In this document: positions 1 to 10,366 of the stretch, one piece after another
Layout of the letters: every line of letters starts with the position of its first letter
How positions within the stretch are numbered: the stretch's first letter is position 1
The notes under the pieces: model-generated
Database searches by the model: none
The model's input: only the letters and a program-made list of their open reading frames with translations
Told to the model about the DNA's origin: nothing
Translations under genes and position numbers: made by a program
NCBI GenBank assembly: GCA_025699025.1
Contig: JAILWJ010000002.1
Location: forward strand, 186,001 to 250,000
Source of the DNA: Nitrosarchaeum sp.
GTDB lineage: Archaea > Thermoproteota > Nitrososphaeria > Nitrososphaerales > Nitrosopumilaceae
Direction: 5' to 3'
DNA: 64,000 bases

Positions 1-2
1 AT

Positions 3-1085
3 TTTCGAACCAAAGTTAATTCTGGCTCGTTAAATCTAATCAACAAGACTATTGAAAATCTGAATTTTCAAATCCAGAATGAAAGTGACGTAATCATTGA
101 ATCAAATAGATCACAAGGCTCTATTGTAATTCATTCATGCTTTGGAACAAAAATTAACGCAACACTGTCTACGTTACTATCATCAATGCTGTCTTCGGTA
201 TTAGGATCACTGGTAGATTCAAGAAGTGATGGATATAGAATAGCCTTGTCTTCTAGATCCAGAATATCTGAAAAATTATTTTTAGAAGTTCTAAAAGATG
301 AGTATGATCTGTATTCTATAATTACTGCTTCATTAGCTGGAACTCACAATGTTAATTGGAGAACTTGGTGTGTTGCAAAAAAATTTGGTGTAGTTGGCAG
401 AGGTGCGATCTATGAAAAAAAATCTGCCAGATTTTTATATGAGAGATATTCAAAAACACCTCTTGTTATGGAAGCACTGCGGGAGCTATTCCATGATAAA
501 TATGATTTGTCAAATACTGATAAAATTCTAAGAAAAATCAGAAATGGTAGAATTTCCATAGTCTGGATGGAAGTGGATGCATTTTCTAAACTTGCAGAGC
601 CAATATTAGATCATACTGCAAAATACTATTCTGCACCTGCAAATCTTGACAAAGGAATATTGGATCTTGTTAAAGCACGATTAGCAAAAACAAAACATCG
701 GTTAGTTTGTGCAAGATGTGGGAAATGGGAAAGGGTTATTGAAACAAGTGAAGCTAAAAACATTCTAGTTTGTCCTTATTGTAAGGGCAGGCAAATAACG
801 GCTACTTTCTATTCTGATTATGATCTCCCAAAAATTATTCGTAAGAAACACGAGGGAAAAAAGCTGACTCCTGACGAAAAACACAAGTTTGAGCGTGCCT
901 GGAAGGTGTCTTCGTTGATTGGAAATTTTGGAAAAATTGCAATAACGGTAATGTCTGGATATGGTGTTGGTGCAGATACTGCAGCACGAATTTTGCGAAA
1001 CATGGTAGATGAGGAACATCTCTTCAGGCAAATTTACGAAGCAGAAAGGCAGTATGTTGTTACTCGGGGATTTTGGGATTCCTAA
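3..1085 (+). CDS. Lhr-type DEAD/DEAH helicase, C-terminal part (5' truncated by window edge)
   Basis: The frame is open from the left edge, so only the last 360 residues or so of the protein are visible. The stretch HSCFGTKIN (about nt 132-158) followed by a helical domain matches the region after the two RecA domains of archaeal Lhr-type DNA/RNA helicases. Near the C-terminus a zinc ribbon is visible (CARC ... CPYC, nt 709-783), as in aLhr2-type proteins. Such enzymes are ATP-dependent 3'-5' helicases linked to DNA repair and recombination. The Walker motifs lie outside the window, so activity is assigned by similarity of the tail only. The gene converges on the RPA-like gene and overlaps its end by 4 bases. 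Confidence 0.8.
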   Translation, partial: FRTKVNSGSLNLINKTIENLNFQIQNESDVIIESNRSQGSIVIHSCFGTKINATLSTLLSSMLSSVLGSLVDSRSDGYRIALSSRSRISEKLFLEVLKDEYDLYSIITASLAGTHNVNWRTWCVAKKFGVVGRGAIYEKKSARFLYERYSKTPLVMEALRELFHDKYDLSNTDKILRKIRNGRISIVWMEVDAFSKLAEPILDHTAKYYSAPANLDKGILDLVKARLAKTKHRLVCARCGKWERVIETSEAKNILVCPYCKGRQITATFYSDYDLPKIIRKKHEGKKLTPDEKHKFERAWKVSSLIGNFGKIAITVMSGYGVGADTAARILRNMVDEEHLFRQIYEAERQYVVTRGFWDS

Positions 1086-2479
1086 TTTTTCTTTGTAATT
1101 TTTGAAAATGGGGTTAAAAACAACTCTATTCTTCCTTCCAAACCGGCTTTTGCATTCAGAGCAGTCACAGAAATGATCTCCCCTAACTCGCATTTGTCAA
1201 CAAGCCTTGCTTGATTTCTCCACCCTTTAATCCATATTTGCCCCGTATCGTCTTCTACAAACATTTCTGATAGTGAAATTGATTCGCCTGATTTTGTTTG
1301 CACTTCTCGTCTTTCAGGAACTTTTAAAATTATGGCTTCCACGCAATAATTTCCATCAACTTTGACATCGTTAATTTTTGTTCTTAACTGAGATCTTGAG
1401 GGAATAGATTCGTCATTTTCTATTTTTCTTACAAATGAGTTGTCATCAAGAGTAACAGAATTACCATACACTTTTGATGGCATACATTCAATCACGTCGC
1501 CTTCATTACAAATTGTAGTTGAATTAGAAAGATCAGTGATGTTGTAAAAGTTCTTCTTGTTGTCTACAGCCAAAATCATGTTTTTCCCATTCTCTGACGT
1601 CGAGATTGAGATGATTCTTGCAATAATTGGCTCAGCTTCTTTTCCGCCTTCTATCTCTATTAGTGTGGAATCACTGCCATGAATCTCTAGTCCCTGGTTT
1701 CCTCCTCTGACTTTGACTCCTAACAACCTTACTTTTGCTCCTTGAGAAATCATGTTGGGTATCTCTGATTCGTCTTTTCCCCAAAGTACTACCCTCATAG
1801 CATCCCCATCCTTACCTTTTAGCCTCATTCTTAGTGCTTTTCCAGGCTGCCCTCGTGAGTTTGTAAATTCCATGCTGCTGATCAACCCGTCAAGGATTCC
1901 TGATACTACCAAATCTTTCTGCCCTTCCTTCAACTCCCCGATATCTTTTGTAATTTTTTCAATAGTTGGAATTTCACTATTGTTGTCAATCGCTTCAATA
2001 TTGGAACCAGAGCCAATGTTGATTGTCGGCGTGCCATTTAGATCTGACTTTACATATGCCTTGATAATTTTGATCAAATCACCTGGTTTCAAATTTTCAA
2101 TTCCGGGCAGGTTTGCTTTTTCATCCCACAGCTTTACACTTGCTGTAGAGTCTGAGTCATATACAGTCATAGTTCTAAGATAAAATGGCGATCCGTCTTT
2201 CCTTGAAAATTGTTTAGCTGGGGATAAATTCAGAACTCTTGTTTCCAGAGAAATTTCTTTAGCACCTGCATAAAGATCCTTCAGTCCCATCTCAACTTTT
2301 AATGGCTCTGATAGTGTTATTCCAAAATCTGATGCTACTAAAAACAGTGCACCTTGATCAGTCAGATATCCTGCCCCGATTTTTTCTTTTTTCTGCTTAA
2401 TCTGCTCCTCAACATCATTTTTAGTTAATTCAGGTTTCAACTCAAGTAGCTTTTCAACCAGAATATCAAACTCAGACAA
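1082..2479 (-). CDS. Replication protein A-like multi-OB-fold ssDNA-binding protein
   Basis: This 465-residue protein is built mostly from repeated beta-rich OB-fold units: about residues 70-165 (containing VKLWDEKA), 180-280 (VVLWGKDES), and 365-460 (IWIKGWRNQ). The hydrophobic-x-LW-(D/G)-(D/E) pattern is typical of archaeal RPA OB folds. The N-terminal 50 residues look helical. No C-terminal zinc finger is visible, unlike euryarchaeal RPA41. It should coat single-stranded DNA during replication and repair. The ATG start follows an AT-rich promoter region. The convergent neighbour is a repair helicase, but there is no operon link. Confidence 0.8.
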   Translation of the reverse strand: MSEFDILVEKLLELKPELTKNDVEEQIKQKKEKIGAGYLTDQGALFLVASDFGITLSEPLKVEMGLKDLYAGAKEISLETRVLNLSPAKQFSRKDGSPFYLRTMTVYDSDSTASVKLWDEKANLPGIENLKPGDLIKIIKAYVKSDLNGTPTINIGSGSNIEAIDNNSEIPTIEKITKDIGELKEGQKDLVVSGILDGLISSMEFTNSRGQPGKALRMRLKGKDGDAMRVVLWGKDESEIPNMISQGAKVRLLGVKVRGGNQGLEIHGSDSTLIEIEGGKEAEPIIARIISISTSENGKNMILAVDNKKNFYNITDLSNSTTICNEGDVIECMPSKVYGNSVTLDDNSFVRKIENDESIPSRSQLRTKINDVKVDGNYCVEAIILKVPERREVQTKSGESISLSEMFVEDDTGQIWIKGWRNQARLVDKCELGEIISVTALNAKAGLEGRIELFLTPFSKITKKN

Positions 2480-2626
2480 CTTAATGTGGATAAACTAGAT
2501 GTATTAATAAAAATTTCATTACCGTTAAACCAATTTCTAAATTAAGATCGCAAAACCTGTTATGTTAATCTATGATGAGAACAATCATCTCATTAACTAC
2601 ATTAGTGGGCAGATCGCATTTTCTTT

Positions 2627-3565
2627 ATGTCTTGTATTGAAGGCAAAAATCTATCAAAATCATATGGCTCCATGAAAGCCGTTGATGATATTGTTTTATC
2701 TGTAAAATCAGGCCAAGTTTTTGGATTTTTGGGTCCAAATGGTGCCGGAAAATCTACTACCATAAAACTTCTAACAACTTTGGTTTCTCCCTCGGAGGGC
2801 TCGTTGACAATTTTGGGAATTGATGCCATTAAACATCCTCTTGCCATCAGGCACAAAATTGGGGTAGTTTTACAGCAGCCAAGCTATGAACCAACACTGA
2901 CTGTCGAAAAATCACTTGAAAAATACGGTATGATGTGGAATGTGTCAAAAAATGAATGTAAAAAGAGAATGGAGGTTCTTTTACGAGATTTTGATCTAAT
3001 TGATATCCGGAAAAAAAGAAATGAGGATCTTTCAATTGGTCAGCGAAGGCGAGTACAGGTTGCAAGAGAATTCATGCATGACATGGAACTTTTGTTTTTA
3101 GACGAACCTACTGTGGGACTGGATCCGAGCGCCAGAAGGAAACTGTTAGATTTCTTAAAAAACAAAGTAAAAACTGGATTGACAATTTTTTATACGACGC
3201 ATAATCTCAGTGAAGCCGAATATCTCTGCGACGAAATCGCAATTATAGATAAAGGTAGAATTCTTACTGTTGATTCGCCTGATGCGTTAAAGAAAAGGTT
3301 TGGAAAAGAAAAAACTATCAAAATTCACCTGCTGGAAAAACAGCCCATTGTGGTATCGCTGCTCTCTAGGATACCTGAATGTGTGGTTGATCTTGATAAT
3401 GGAACCACAATTACAATTCATTCGGAACAATCCGAACTAGTTTTGCTACAAGTTTTAAAAATTCTCAGTGAAAACAAAATTGAGATAGAGGATCTTTCAG
3501 CGGTCCCTACTAATCTAGAAGAAATATTCCTTAAAGTGGTGAGAGATAATGCATCCAATAATTAG
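2627..3565 (+). CDS. ABC transporter ATP-binding protein (DrrA/CcmA type)
   Basis: This is a 312-residue nucleotide-binding subunit. Walker A GPNGAGKST lies at residues 36-44, the ABC signature LSIGQ near 137, Walker B LLFLDEP near 158, and the H-loop in TTHNLSEAE. The C-terminal roughly 90 residues form the extra domain usual in DrrA-like exporters. It overlaps the permease gene by 17 bases, so the two form one exporter operon. Substrates of this subfamily (drugs, lipids, polysaccharides) cannot be told from sequence. Confidence 0.93.
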   Translation: MSCIEGKNLSKSYGSMKAVDDIVLSVKSGQVFGFLGPNGAGKSTTIKLLTTLVSPSEGSLTILGIDAIKHPLAIRHKIGVVLQQPSYEPTLTVEKSLEKYGMMWNVSKNECKKRMEVLLRDFDLIDIRKKRNEDLSIGQRRRVQVAREFMHDMELLFLDEPTVGLDPSARRKLLDFLKNKVKTGLTIFYTTHNLSEAEYLCDEIAIIDKGRILTVDSPDALKKRFGKEKTIKIHLLEKQPIVVSLLSRIPECVVDLDNGTTITIHSEQSELVLLQVLKILSENKIEIEDLSAVPTNLEEIFLKVVRDNASNN

Positions 3566-4310
3566 ACTCGTTAATCGAAATCTCACAATCTCCATCAATC
3601 CTGGATTTTTAATCTGGCAGGTGATTTTTCCTCTTATCTATATCTTTGTTGCAGGTTTTGCATATACATCCCTCATACAACAAGTTCCATTTGGCAGCAA
3701 GAGCCTTGATTACCCGTCATTTCTTGCATCAGGAATGATTGGATTTAACATAATGAATAGTACTCTGGTTTCTGGCATTATAATCTGGAATGATCGACGT
3801 CATGGAATGTTCGAACAGATTATGTCTGGGCCTTTCACTAGGGCTCACTACATTCTTAGTAATATTGCTACAATTGGAATAGTGGGATTGGTCAGTGCAT
3901 CATTAATAGCACTAGTGGGATATCCTGTATTTTTTGAATCTGTTGATTTTACTTTCATTACTATTCCTGTGATAGTCTTTGCAGCAATTGCCGGCTCTGT
4001 TCTATTTGGTTCCATTGCCTCAATCATATCTACAAGGTTACGATCTAGTGAAGGGTTCAACGTGATAATCAATACTGTTTTTCTCTTCTTTGCTTTTGTT
4101 AGTACTGCGTTTTATCCAGCAGAAGGCGCACCGGAACCTCTCAAAACTTTTTTCTATCTAAATCCGCTGACTTACTTGGTGGATATCATCCGCGCTGGAA
4201 TATTTGGGAATATTACTGAATTTGTAATTGTTGAAATGATAATTCTAGCGTCACTATCTTCTGTACTTTTTGTCGTTGCAACAAAATTACTTACAAGATT
4301 AGACTTTTAG
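3549..4310 (+). CDS. ABC-2 type transporter permease
   Basis: This 253-residue protein has about six hydrophobic segments and the general layout of the ABC-2 family. The motif FYLNPLTYLVDIIRAGIFG sits before the last membrane segment, as in DrrB/NodJ-type permeases. The gene begins inside the end of the ATPase gene. It probably dimerises and pairs with that ATPase to export an unknown substrate across the cytoplasmic membrane. Confidence 0.9.
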   Translation: MHPIIRLVNRNLTISINPGFLIWQVIFPLIYIFVAGFAYTSLIQQVPFGSKSLDYPSFLASGMIGFNIMNSTLVSGIIIWNDRRHGMFEQIMSGPFTRAHYILSNIATIGIVGLVSASLIALVGYPVFFESVDFTFITIPVIVFAAIAGSVLFGSIASIISTRLRSSEGFNVIINTVFLFFAFVSTAFYPAEGAPEPLKTFFYLNPLTYLVDIIRAGIFGNITEFVIVEMIILASLSSVLFVVATKLLTRLDF

Positions 4311-4317
4311 AAAGAGT

Positions 4318-4389
4318 AGCCCGGCCCAGACTCGAACTGGGGTCAAGGGCTCCAAAGGCCCCTATGCTTGACCGCTACACTACCGGGCT
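4318..4389 (-). tRNA. tRNA-Gln (anticodon UUG)
   Basis: A cloverleaf reads on the minus strand. The 7-bp acceptor is AGCCCGG/CCGGGCT, the anticodon stem GGGGC/GCCCT encloses loop CTTTGGA giving anticodon TTG, and the T arm is CCCAG-TTCGAGT-CTGGG. There is no intron and no encoded CCA. In archaea this tRNA is charged with Glu and then amidated by GatDE, both subunits of which are encoded in this window at 10.7-13.9 kb. Confidence 0.95.
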
Positions 4390-4463
4390 GCTAACACGAG
4401 CACTTTATTTCCCTTAATGAACTTTTTATTTTACAATTATTTGTAAAAACTCAGAGTATGATC

Positions 4464-5480
4464 TCAAATAACTTGATTCAATCTGGCGATGGGATCTTCC
4501 ATAGAATGTAAAAATTTTGATGCTCTGGTTTTGCACTCTTTTTTTGAATTAAAATACGCGTCAATCACTTTAACAATTTTTTTAGGATCTGCTTCTCGTT
4601 TTGCAAGATTGTTTTTGACTAGGTATTTTTCAATGATGTTTGGTACAGCATTATATGAGATAGTAGGCACGCCCAGTAAAGCTGATTCGGCAGTCATTGT
4701 TCCTCCTGAACCGATAAAAATATCTGTGTTGTCTAATACTGTTTTTCCATCAAATGACATTTTCAGCACTAGTGCATTTTTGCCAACAATTTTCTGCAAA
4801 TTTTTAACCTGCTCCTCATATCTTCCAAGAATTACAATATTTTCATCACTATATTTTTTAATGATTTCACTCACAATTGGAATGAATTTATTTGATTTAG
4901 AAGTGTATGCGGCCTCTTCCTCTGCTGCTCTGATTAGAATATTTTTTTTGCCTAATTTTTTAAAAGGACTGCTCTTCTGAATGCCTTTTCTCTTGATTGT
5001 TACATATGCGTCAATTGCCTTGTATTGAATAATGTCTTTCTCATCAATACCGTATTTTGCAAATTCTTTCTTTGGAATAATCCACGGGATGAGCAATTTC
5101 TGAATAAAAGGCAGTGTTAACTTCATTACAGCACTGGCATGTGGGGAATCACAAAATGCAACATGTCTGATTCCCAACCCAAATGAAATTCTGGCAGCCT
5201 CAGGAGAACAGAAACTAATTGTCAATTCTGGAGAGAACTTTGTAACCAGCGGAATGAGTTTTTTCATACGTAGTATGCTTGTTTCCAGCTTTGATGATTT
5301 CTCACTTCCGCCGTGTCTTCCAACAGGAGTTAGATCAAAGTTCCTGATCTTTGCTAGTTTTAGCACTTCAGTGTATGTTCTAGATGTACACAAAATCTCA
5401 TGTTTTTTACCTAATTTCTCAACCAATGGCTCCGAAAACAGTAATTGTTTTGGAGTAAGAATATCAATCCATATTTTCAA
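4464..5480 (-). CDS. DUF354 family protein, GT-B-like fold
   Basis: This is a 338-residue protein. The start MKIWIDILTPKQLLF and the later GSGGTMTAESALLGVPTISY segment (about residues 256-275) match the DUF354 family, which has a GT-B-like fold related to UDP-GlcNAc 2-epimerases and glycosyltransferases. The enzymatic role is not established for the family. The start codon is TTG. It is divergently oriented to the next gene, which has a nucleotide-sugar dehydrogenase-like Rossmann fold, so a shared role in surface-sugar metabolism is possible but inferred. Confidence 0.8.
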   Translation of the reverse strand: MKIWIDILTPKQLLFSEPLVEKLGKKHEILCTSRTYTEVLKLAKIRNFDLTPVGRHGGSEKSSKLETSILRMKKLIPLVTKFSPELTISFCSPEAARISFGLGIRHVAFCDSPHASAVMKLTLPFIQKLLIPWIIPKKEFAKYGIDEKDIIQYKAIDAYVTIKRKGIQKSSPFKKLGKKNILIRAAEEEAAYTSKSNKFIPIVSEIIKKYSDENIVILGRYEEQVKNLQKIVGKNALVLKMSFDGKTVLDNTDIFIGSGGTMTAESALLGVPTISYNAVPNIIEKYLVKNNLAKREADPKKIVKVIDAYFNSKKECKTRASKFLHSMEDPIARLNQVI

Positions 5481-5542
5481 GCATTTTTCATAATTATGAT
5501 AAGTTCAATAAGTTTTTCTTAGTCTAATACATACCACACGTA

Positions 5543-6676
5543 ATGGGGGGAGCAAAAGTAGTTGTATATGGACTAAGCACTGAAGGATACTCAATTGCAT
5601 CCCAAATGGCAATCAAGGGTGCAGATGTTTCTATTATTGATGAATCTACCCCGTCTGCGATATCACTAAAAGCTGAAGTTGCAAAGACATACCCCAACGT
5701 ACTATCGCTTAAAGAAGATGAACCATTATTGGCTATGGAGCCAATCGATGTGGCTATTTCAAAAGCTCAGTATCTTTTCTTTACACCCAGAATCAGGAAA
5801 ACAGGACAAGATATCAAAACTGAAATACACTCAAAATTCAAAGATGCCACATCGTCCCTGAAAAAAAACAGCTCTGTAATCTATACACTGCCAACAGGGT
5901 TTGGCGGAAATAATGAAACCATCTCACTCTTAGAACATGTCACGGGTTTGGAGGTTGGAAAACAAATCTCGTACTTTTATTATCCCTTGGAGGATCTTAA
6001 TGCACAACCAAAAATCATCGGTTCCTACAACGGTCAAGAGGATCTTAAACTTGCTGAGTTATTAACTACAAAAAAAGAGAAAAAATTTGTGGCAATATCA
6101 TCAGCTGAGCATTTTCATGCTATTGATATCTTGTCTAGGTTCTCAAGTCTGTGTAGCATTCTTGAAGTCTGTAAATACGCCCAAGATGACGTAACAAAAA
6201 AAGATCTCTCATCTGATGACTTTCAGGAAATTTATCTAGATAACATGGTAAGTGGGTTGTTTGATTTAAAATCATTAGGCTCATCGTTTGAAGGTGCAAA
6301 TACCCTGATGTATTTGATTAATGGAAGTGTCAAAGGAATTGATGGATATATTAAAAGATTAATTGATGAAATACGCTCTACGCTTAAGAAAAATGATCTT
6401 AAAGCCAGCCGTACAAAAATTGCTCTTTCGTGGACCCTTGATCAGCACGAAATGCGTGGAGACAAGATTGAAATGCTGCAAAACCTGACTTCCAGACTTC
6501 GGGATTACATTGGTGATGTTGAAGCGTTTGAAGATCCTAACTTTGATCTCTTTCATAGTGAAAAGACCACCATAGTTGTTGCTTGTTCAAAAATTGATTT
6601 TGAAAATATTCAAAAAACAAAACAAGGTTCGGATCTTATCATAGTAAAAGCAAATCCTTTATGTGAAATTATCTAA
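5543..6676 (+). CDS. Rossmann-fold protein distantly like nucleotide-sugar dehydrogenases
   Basis: This is a 377-residue protein. The N-terminal KVVVYGLSTEGYSIASQMAIKGADVSIID pattern (split here: KVVVYGLSTEG then YSIASQMAIKGADVSIID) is an NAD-binding beta-alpha-beta unit. A later VIYTLPTGFGGNNETISLLE segment resembles the region of UDP-ManNAc/UDP-glucose dehydrogenases that follows the cofactor site. I do not see the GGxC catalytic cysteine motif, so ordinary dehydrogenase activity is doubtful. The C-terminal half is unfamiliar. The ATG is followed by a run of G. Function unknown. Confidence 0.6.
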   Translation: MGGAKVVVYGLSTEGYSIASQMAIKGADVSIIDESTPSAISLKAEVAKTYPNVLSLKEDEPLLAMEPIDVAISKAQYLFFTPRIRKTGQDIKTEIHSKFKDATSSLKKNSSVIYTLPTGFGGNNETISLLEHVTGLEVGKQISYFYYPLEDLNAQPKIIGSYNGQEDLKLAELLTTKKEKKFVAISSAEHFHAIDILSRFSSLCSILEVCKYAQDDVTKKDLSSDDFQEIYLDNMVSGLFDLKSLGSSFEGANTLMYLINGSVKGIDGYIKRLIDEIRSTLKKNDLKASRTKIALSWTLDQHEMRGDKIEMLQNLTSRLRDYIGDVEAFEDPNFDLFHSEKTTIVVACSKIDFENIQKTKQGSDLIIVKANPLCEII

Positions 6677-6679
6677 TAA

Positions 6680-6690
6680 GAGTATAAATT
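6680..6690 (+). promoter_or_regulatory. TATA box of the grpE-dnaK-dnaJ operon
   Basis: The sequence GAGTATAAATT is centred about 29 bases before the grpE ATG, the spacing that gives leaderless or nearly leaderless transcripts in archaea. No inverted repeat of the CIRCE type was noticed beside it. Confidence 0.6.
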
Positions 6691-6714
6691 AGCTTAACAA
6701 CTATTCTGTTTAAA

Positions 6715-7269
6715 ATGTCTGATGAAAAAAATTCAGATGAGATACCTGTAAATGTAATATCTGATGACGAAGAAAATTTGGAACATGATTTGACAAATTC
6801 CAAACAATACATTGAAAAGTTGGAAAATCTCCTATCATTAGAAAAACAAAAAGTCGTTGACTATGAAGAAAAAATCAAACATGTTCTGGCTGATTATCAG
6901 AATCTCAATAGAAAGACACAATCTGATATTGAAAAGGGCGTTAATTCAAAAATTGATGCATTTATGCTGGACTTTCTAAACATTTATGATGATTTTGTCA
7001 GGGCCAAGGAAGCATTTTCTCGAAATAAGATAGATACTACTGGATTGGATTTTATTTTAAAGAACATGGATTCTCTTTTAGCAAAGTATAACGTGACTCC
7101 CATAGAAGCGCTGGGTGAAATTTTTAATCCGAATCTTCATGAGGCAATTTCAATCATAACTGATTCTCAGCTTGATGATAATACCATCACAAAAGAAATC
7201 AGGAAAGGATATATTTCTCATGAGAGGGTTATTAGACCGACACTGGTTGAAATCTCAAAAAAAGGATGA
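6715..7269 (+). CDS. grpE: GrpE, nucleotide exchange factor for DnaK
   Basis: This is a 184-residue protein with an acidic N-terminus, a long coiled-coil stretch (about residues 25-75) and a C-terminal beta domain ending in RKGYISHERVIRPTLVEISK, the usual GrpE signature. It releases ADP from DnaK in the Hsp70 folding cycle. It is the first gene of a grpE-dnaK-dnaJ operon, 6 bases before dnaK. The family is bacterial in origin and present in only some archaea. Confidence 0.93.
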   Translation: MSDEKNSDEIPVNVISDDEENLEHDLTNSKQYIEKLENLLSLEKQKVVDYEEKIKHVLADYQNLNRKTQSDIEKGVNSKIDAFMLDFLNIYDDFVRAKEAFSRNKIDTTGLDFILKNMDSLLAKYNVTPIEALGEIFNPNLHEAISIITDSQLDDNTITKEIRKGYISHERVIRPTLVEISKKG

Positions 7270-7275
7270 AATGAT

Positions 7276-9117
7276 ATGGCTAAAGTAATAGGAATTGATC
7301 TAGGAACAAGTAACTCTGCTGCGGCAGTTATGATGGGCGGGAAACCAACCATAATCCCTGCGGCTGAAGGGGCCACCGTTGGCGGTAAGGCATTTCCATC
7401 TGTAGTTGCCTTTACTAAAAGCGGTGATCTTTTAGTTGGCGAGCCGGCAAGAAGGCAGGCAGTTACCAATCCTGATAACACAATTGTGGCCGCAAAGCGA
7501 AAAATGGGCTCTGATTATACGTTTAAGATACAAGATAAACAGTACAAGCCTCAGCAAATTTCATCATTCATTCTTCAAAAGATCAAAAAGGATGCCGAAG
7601 CGTTTGTTGGCGAAAAAGTAGAAAAGGCTGTGATTACAGTCCCTGCATATTTTGATGATAATCAACGTCAGGCAACCAAAGATGCCGGTACTATTGCTGG
7701 ACTAGATGTAGTGAGAATCATCAATGAACCCACTGCAGCTTCGCTTGCATTTGGGTTGGACAAGGCAAAAGAAGACATGAAAATCCTTGTTTTTGACTTT
7801 GGTGGAGGAACCTTGGATGTCACCATAATGGAGATGGGAGGCGGCGTGTTTGAAGTTATGAGCACATCTGGTGATACACAGCTAGGTGGAACTGATATGG
7901 ATAAAGCAATAATTGATTACATAATTGATGAATTCAAGAAAAAAGAAGGGGTGGATCTCTCCAAAGACAGTACGGCGATGACTAGAATTAGAGAGGCGGC
8001 AGAAAAAGCAAAAATCGAACTTTCAACCGTGATGGAAACTGACATCAATCTTCCTTTCATTGCTCATGATCCTTCATCAGGCGCAAAGAATCTTGAATTA
8101 AGATTGACTAGAGCCAAACTGGATGAATTAATTGGACCAATCGTAGAGAGATGCAGATCCTCTATAGAAAAGGCCATTGAAGATGCCAAACTATCAAAAT
8201 CGGATATTAATAAAATTGTCATGGTTGGTGGTCCCACAAGAATTCCACTGGTAAAAAAATTCGTCAAAGAAGTTATTGGAAAAGAGCCAGAATCTGGCGT
8301 GGACCCAATGGAAGCAGTCGCAATGGGGGCAGCAATTCAGGCTGGAATTATAGCTGGTGATGTCACTAGCGACATTGTATTGCTGGACGTGACTCCGTTG
8401 ACACTAGGCATTGAAACTCTTGGTGGCGTCCGGGAACCTTTGATTGAAAGAAATACTACTATTCCAACTTCTAAAAGTAAAGTGTTTACAACTGCTGCTG
8501 ACAATCAGACAGCAGTTACAATCCATGTTGTTCAAGGCGAAAGACCAATGGCTACAGACAATGTTTCACTGGGAAGCTTTAATCTGACAGATCTTCCTCC
8601 AGCACCAAGAGGAATTCCTCAAATTGAAGTAAAATTTGACATTGATGCAAATGGAATAATCAATGTAACTGCCAAAGATCTTGGTACTCAGAAAGAAGCC
8701 AAAATTACAATTGAATCTACCTCTAAACTATCTAAAGAAGAGATTGAAAAACTAAAACAAGATGCTGAAAAATTCTCTGAAGAGGACAAAAAGAAGAAAG
8801 AAAAAATTGATCTCAGAAATGAGGCAGAGAGTTACATCTATACCACTGAAAAACTAGTAAACCATGATCTTAAAGACAAGATTTCACAAGAACAGGGGAT
8901 AAAAATTACTGATTCTGTTAAAGAAGTTAAGGAATGTCTTGACAAGGACTCTGGAGAATTAAAAACAAAACTAGATGCTTTGAAAGCAATAGTAAATGAA
9001 GTCACAACAGAGCTTTACAAAAATGTCACACCTCCTCCAGGAGCAGAAAGCCAACAGGGTGCAGGGACGGAACAAGATGCCTCCAAATCATCTAGCGACG
9101 AGACAAAAAGCAACTAA
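7276..9117 (+). CDS. dnaK: DnaK (Hsp70 chaperone)
   Basis: This is a 613-residue Hsp70. The start [14 protein letters not shown] holds phosphate loop 1, [17 protein letters not shown] and [12 protein letters not shown] are the Hsp70 signatures, DFGGGTLDV is phosphate loop 2, and [10 protein letters not shown] is signature 3. The substrate-binding domain and helical lid follow, ending in a low-complexity Ser/Gln-rich tail. The length is typical. It folds and rescues cytosolic proteins with GrpE and DnaJ encoded on either side. Confidence 0.97.
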   Translation: MAKVIGIDLGTSNSAAAVMMGGKPTIIPAAEGATVGGKAFPSVVAFTKSGDLLVGEPARRQAVTNPDNTIVAAKRKMGSDYTFKIQDKQYKPQQISSFILQKIKKDAEAFVGEKVEKAVITVPAYFDDNQRQATKDAGTIAGLDVVRIINEPTAASLAFGLDKAKEDMKILVFDFGGGTLDVTIMEMGGGVFEVMSTSGDTQLGGTDMDKAIIDYIIDEFKKKEGVDLSKDSTAMTRIREAAEKAKIELSTVMETDINLPFIAHDPSSGAKNLELRLTRAKLDELIGPIVERCRSSIEKAIEDAKLSKSDINKIVMVGGPTRIPLVKKFVKEVIGKEPESGVDPMEAVAMGAAIQAGIIAGDVTSDIVLLDVTPLTLGIETLGGVREPLIERNTTIPTSKSKVFTTAADNQTAVTIHVVQGERPMATDNVSLGSFNLTDLPPAPRGIPQIEVKFDIDANGIINVTAKDLGTQKEAKITIESTSKLSKEEIEKLKQDAEKFSEEDKKKKEKIDLRNEAESYIYTTEKLVNHDLKDKISQEQGIKITDSVKEVKECLDKDSGELKTKLDALKAIVNEVTTELYKNVTPPPGAESQQGAGTEQDASKSSSDETKSN

Positions 9118-9158
9118 TTTTACATTATTTACCTAGATTACAATTAAAAGATGATATC

Positions 9159-10238
9159 ATGGCTGCAAAAAGGGATTATTATGAGGTTTTAGGCGTCTCC
9201 AAAACCAGCTCAACTGATGAAATAAAAAAACAATACAGGAAATTAGCCCTGAAATTTCATCCAGACAGAAACCAGTCATCTGACGCTGGGGAGCATTTCA
9301 AGGAAATCTCTGAGGCATACGGGGTTCTTTCTGATCCTGAAAAAAGAAGAGTGTATGATCAGTATGGGCATGCAGGTGTTGATGGGCGATATAGCAGCGA
9401 TGATATCTTTCAGGGAGCCGGTTCTGATTTTAGTGATCTCTTTGGAAGAGGCGGTGCGGGATTTGACTCGATTTTTGAATCAATTTTTGGAGGAGGTGGA
9501 TTTAGATCAAGACAGCAACGGGGCTCTGACATTCTTTTTGAGACGTCCATAACTCTTGAGGATGTATTGCATGGAAAAAAAATGGAGATTGACTTGCAAA
9601 AAGAGATCAAGTGCGATACATGTAATGGTACTGGATGCAAGCCTGGCACTAGCAAGAAGACCTGCTCTTCGTGTAATGGCCAGGGACAAGTTAGAAAGAG
9701 CAGGAGCATGGGATTTGCGTCTTTTGTTACGGTAGAGCCGTGTTCTGCTTGTAGGGGAAAAGGCTCTATTATAGAGACGCCTTGCAGTGAATGCAAAGGC
9801 AACACCAAGAAAAAAGGGCATAAAAAAATATCATTTGATATTCCACCCGGCGTAGATTCTGGCGATTATACTATTCCAAATGAGGGAAATGAGATTCCTG
9901 GGGGACTAAATGGTGATCTGATTGTAAGAATCAGGGTCCAACCGCATTCTAATTTTAAGAGGGATGGAATGGATATTTTCTACGATCAGGACATCTCTAT
10001 GGTTGATGCAGCTCTGGGGCGTGAAATTACAGTCCCAACTTTGGATGGCAATGAAAAAATCAAAGTAGAGTCTGGCAGTCAACCAAACACTATCATTAAA
10101 CTAAAAGGAAAAGGTGTTCCTCATTTGAATTCCAGGAGTCGCGGAGACCAATATGTCAGGTTGGTTGTAAACATTCCAAAGAAGCTCAGCAAGCATCAAA
10201 AATCCCTCTTGGATGAATTTGCAAAATCATTTGAATAG
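9159..10238 (+). CDS. dnaJ: DnaJ (Hsp40 co-chaperone)
   Basis: This is a 359-residue type I J-protein. The J domain with the HPD motif (KFHPDRN, about residue 34) is followed by a Gly/Phe-rich linker, then a zinc domain with four CxxC units ([32 protein letters not shown]) and the C-terminal substrate domain. The fourth repeat has lost its second glycine but keeps both cysteines. It delivers clients to DnaK and stimulates its ATPase. It lies 41 bases after dnaK and is the last gene of the operon. Confidence 0.96.
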   Translation: MAAKRDYYEVLGVSKTSSTDEIKKQYRKLALKFHPDRNQSSDAGEHFKEISEAYGVLSDPEKRRVYDQYGHAGVDGRYSSDDIFQGAGSDFSDLFGRGGAGFDSIFESIFGGGGFRSRQQRGSDILFETSITLEDVLHGKKMEIDLQKEIKCDTCNGTGCKPGTSKKTCSSCNGQGQVRKSRSMGFASFVTVEPCSACRGKGSIIETPCSECKGNTKKKGHKKISFDIPPGVDSGDYTIPNEGNEIPGGLNGDLIVRIRVQPHSNFKRDGMDIFYDQDISMVDAALGREITVPTLDGNEKIKVESGSQPNTIIKLKGKGVPHLNSRSRGDQYVRLVVNIPKKLSKHQKSLLDEFAKSFE

Positions 10239-10263
10239 ATGCATCACCGAACTGCTTTAGGTT

Positions 10264-10287
10264 GATGGCGTTCTTGCAGATGCCATC
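10264..10287. other. Small hairpin downstream of dnaJ
   Basis: GATGGC and GCCATC form a 6-bp stem around a 12-base loop, 25 bases after the dnaJ stop. It may stabilise the mRNA end or be chance. No T-run follows, so I do not call it a terminator. Confidence 0.25.
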
Positions 10288-10366
10288 GAGTCAAACATCG
10301 AATCATGAATGAAATAAGCACATTTGAGAAAAGGGTTTCTAGCTTATCTCGGTAATTACGTTATAG

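Noticed and set aside
765-1193. 142-codon open frame antisense to the helicase tail
   Set aside because: It lies opposite the zinc-ribbon coding region of a clear helicase and its product has no protein-like family pattern.
1752-2183. 143-codon open frame antisense to the RPA-like gene
   Set aside because: Ser/Ile/Pro-rich translation typical of an antisense frame; the opposite strand has clear OB-fold motifs.
10239-10366. Possible box C/D small RNA after dnaJ
   Set aside because: TGATGG resembles a C box, but no convincing D box at suitable spacing or guide element was found; only a short hairpin is reported.
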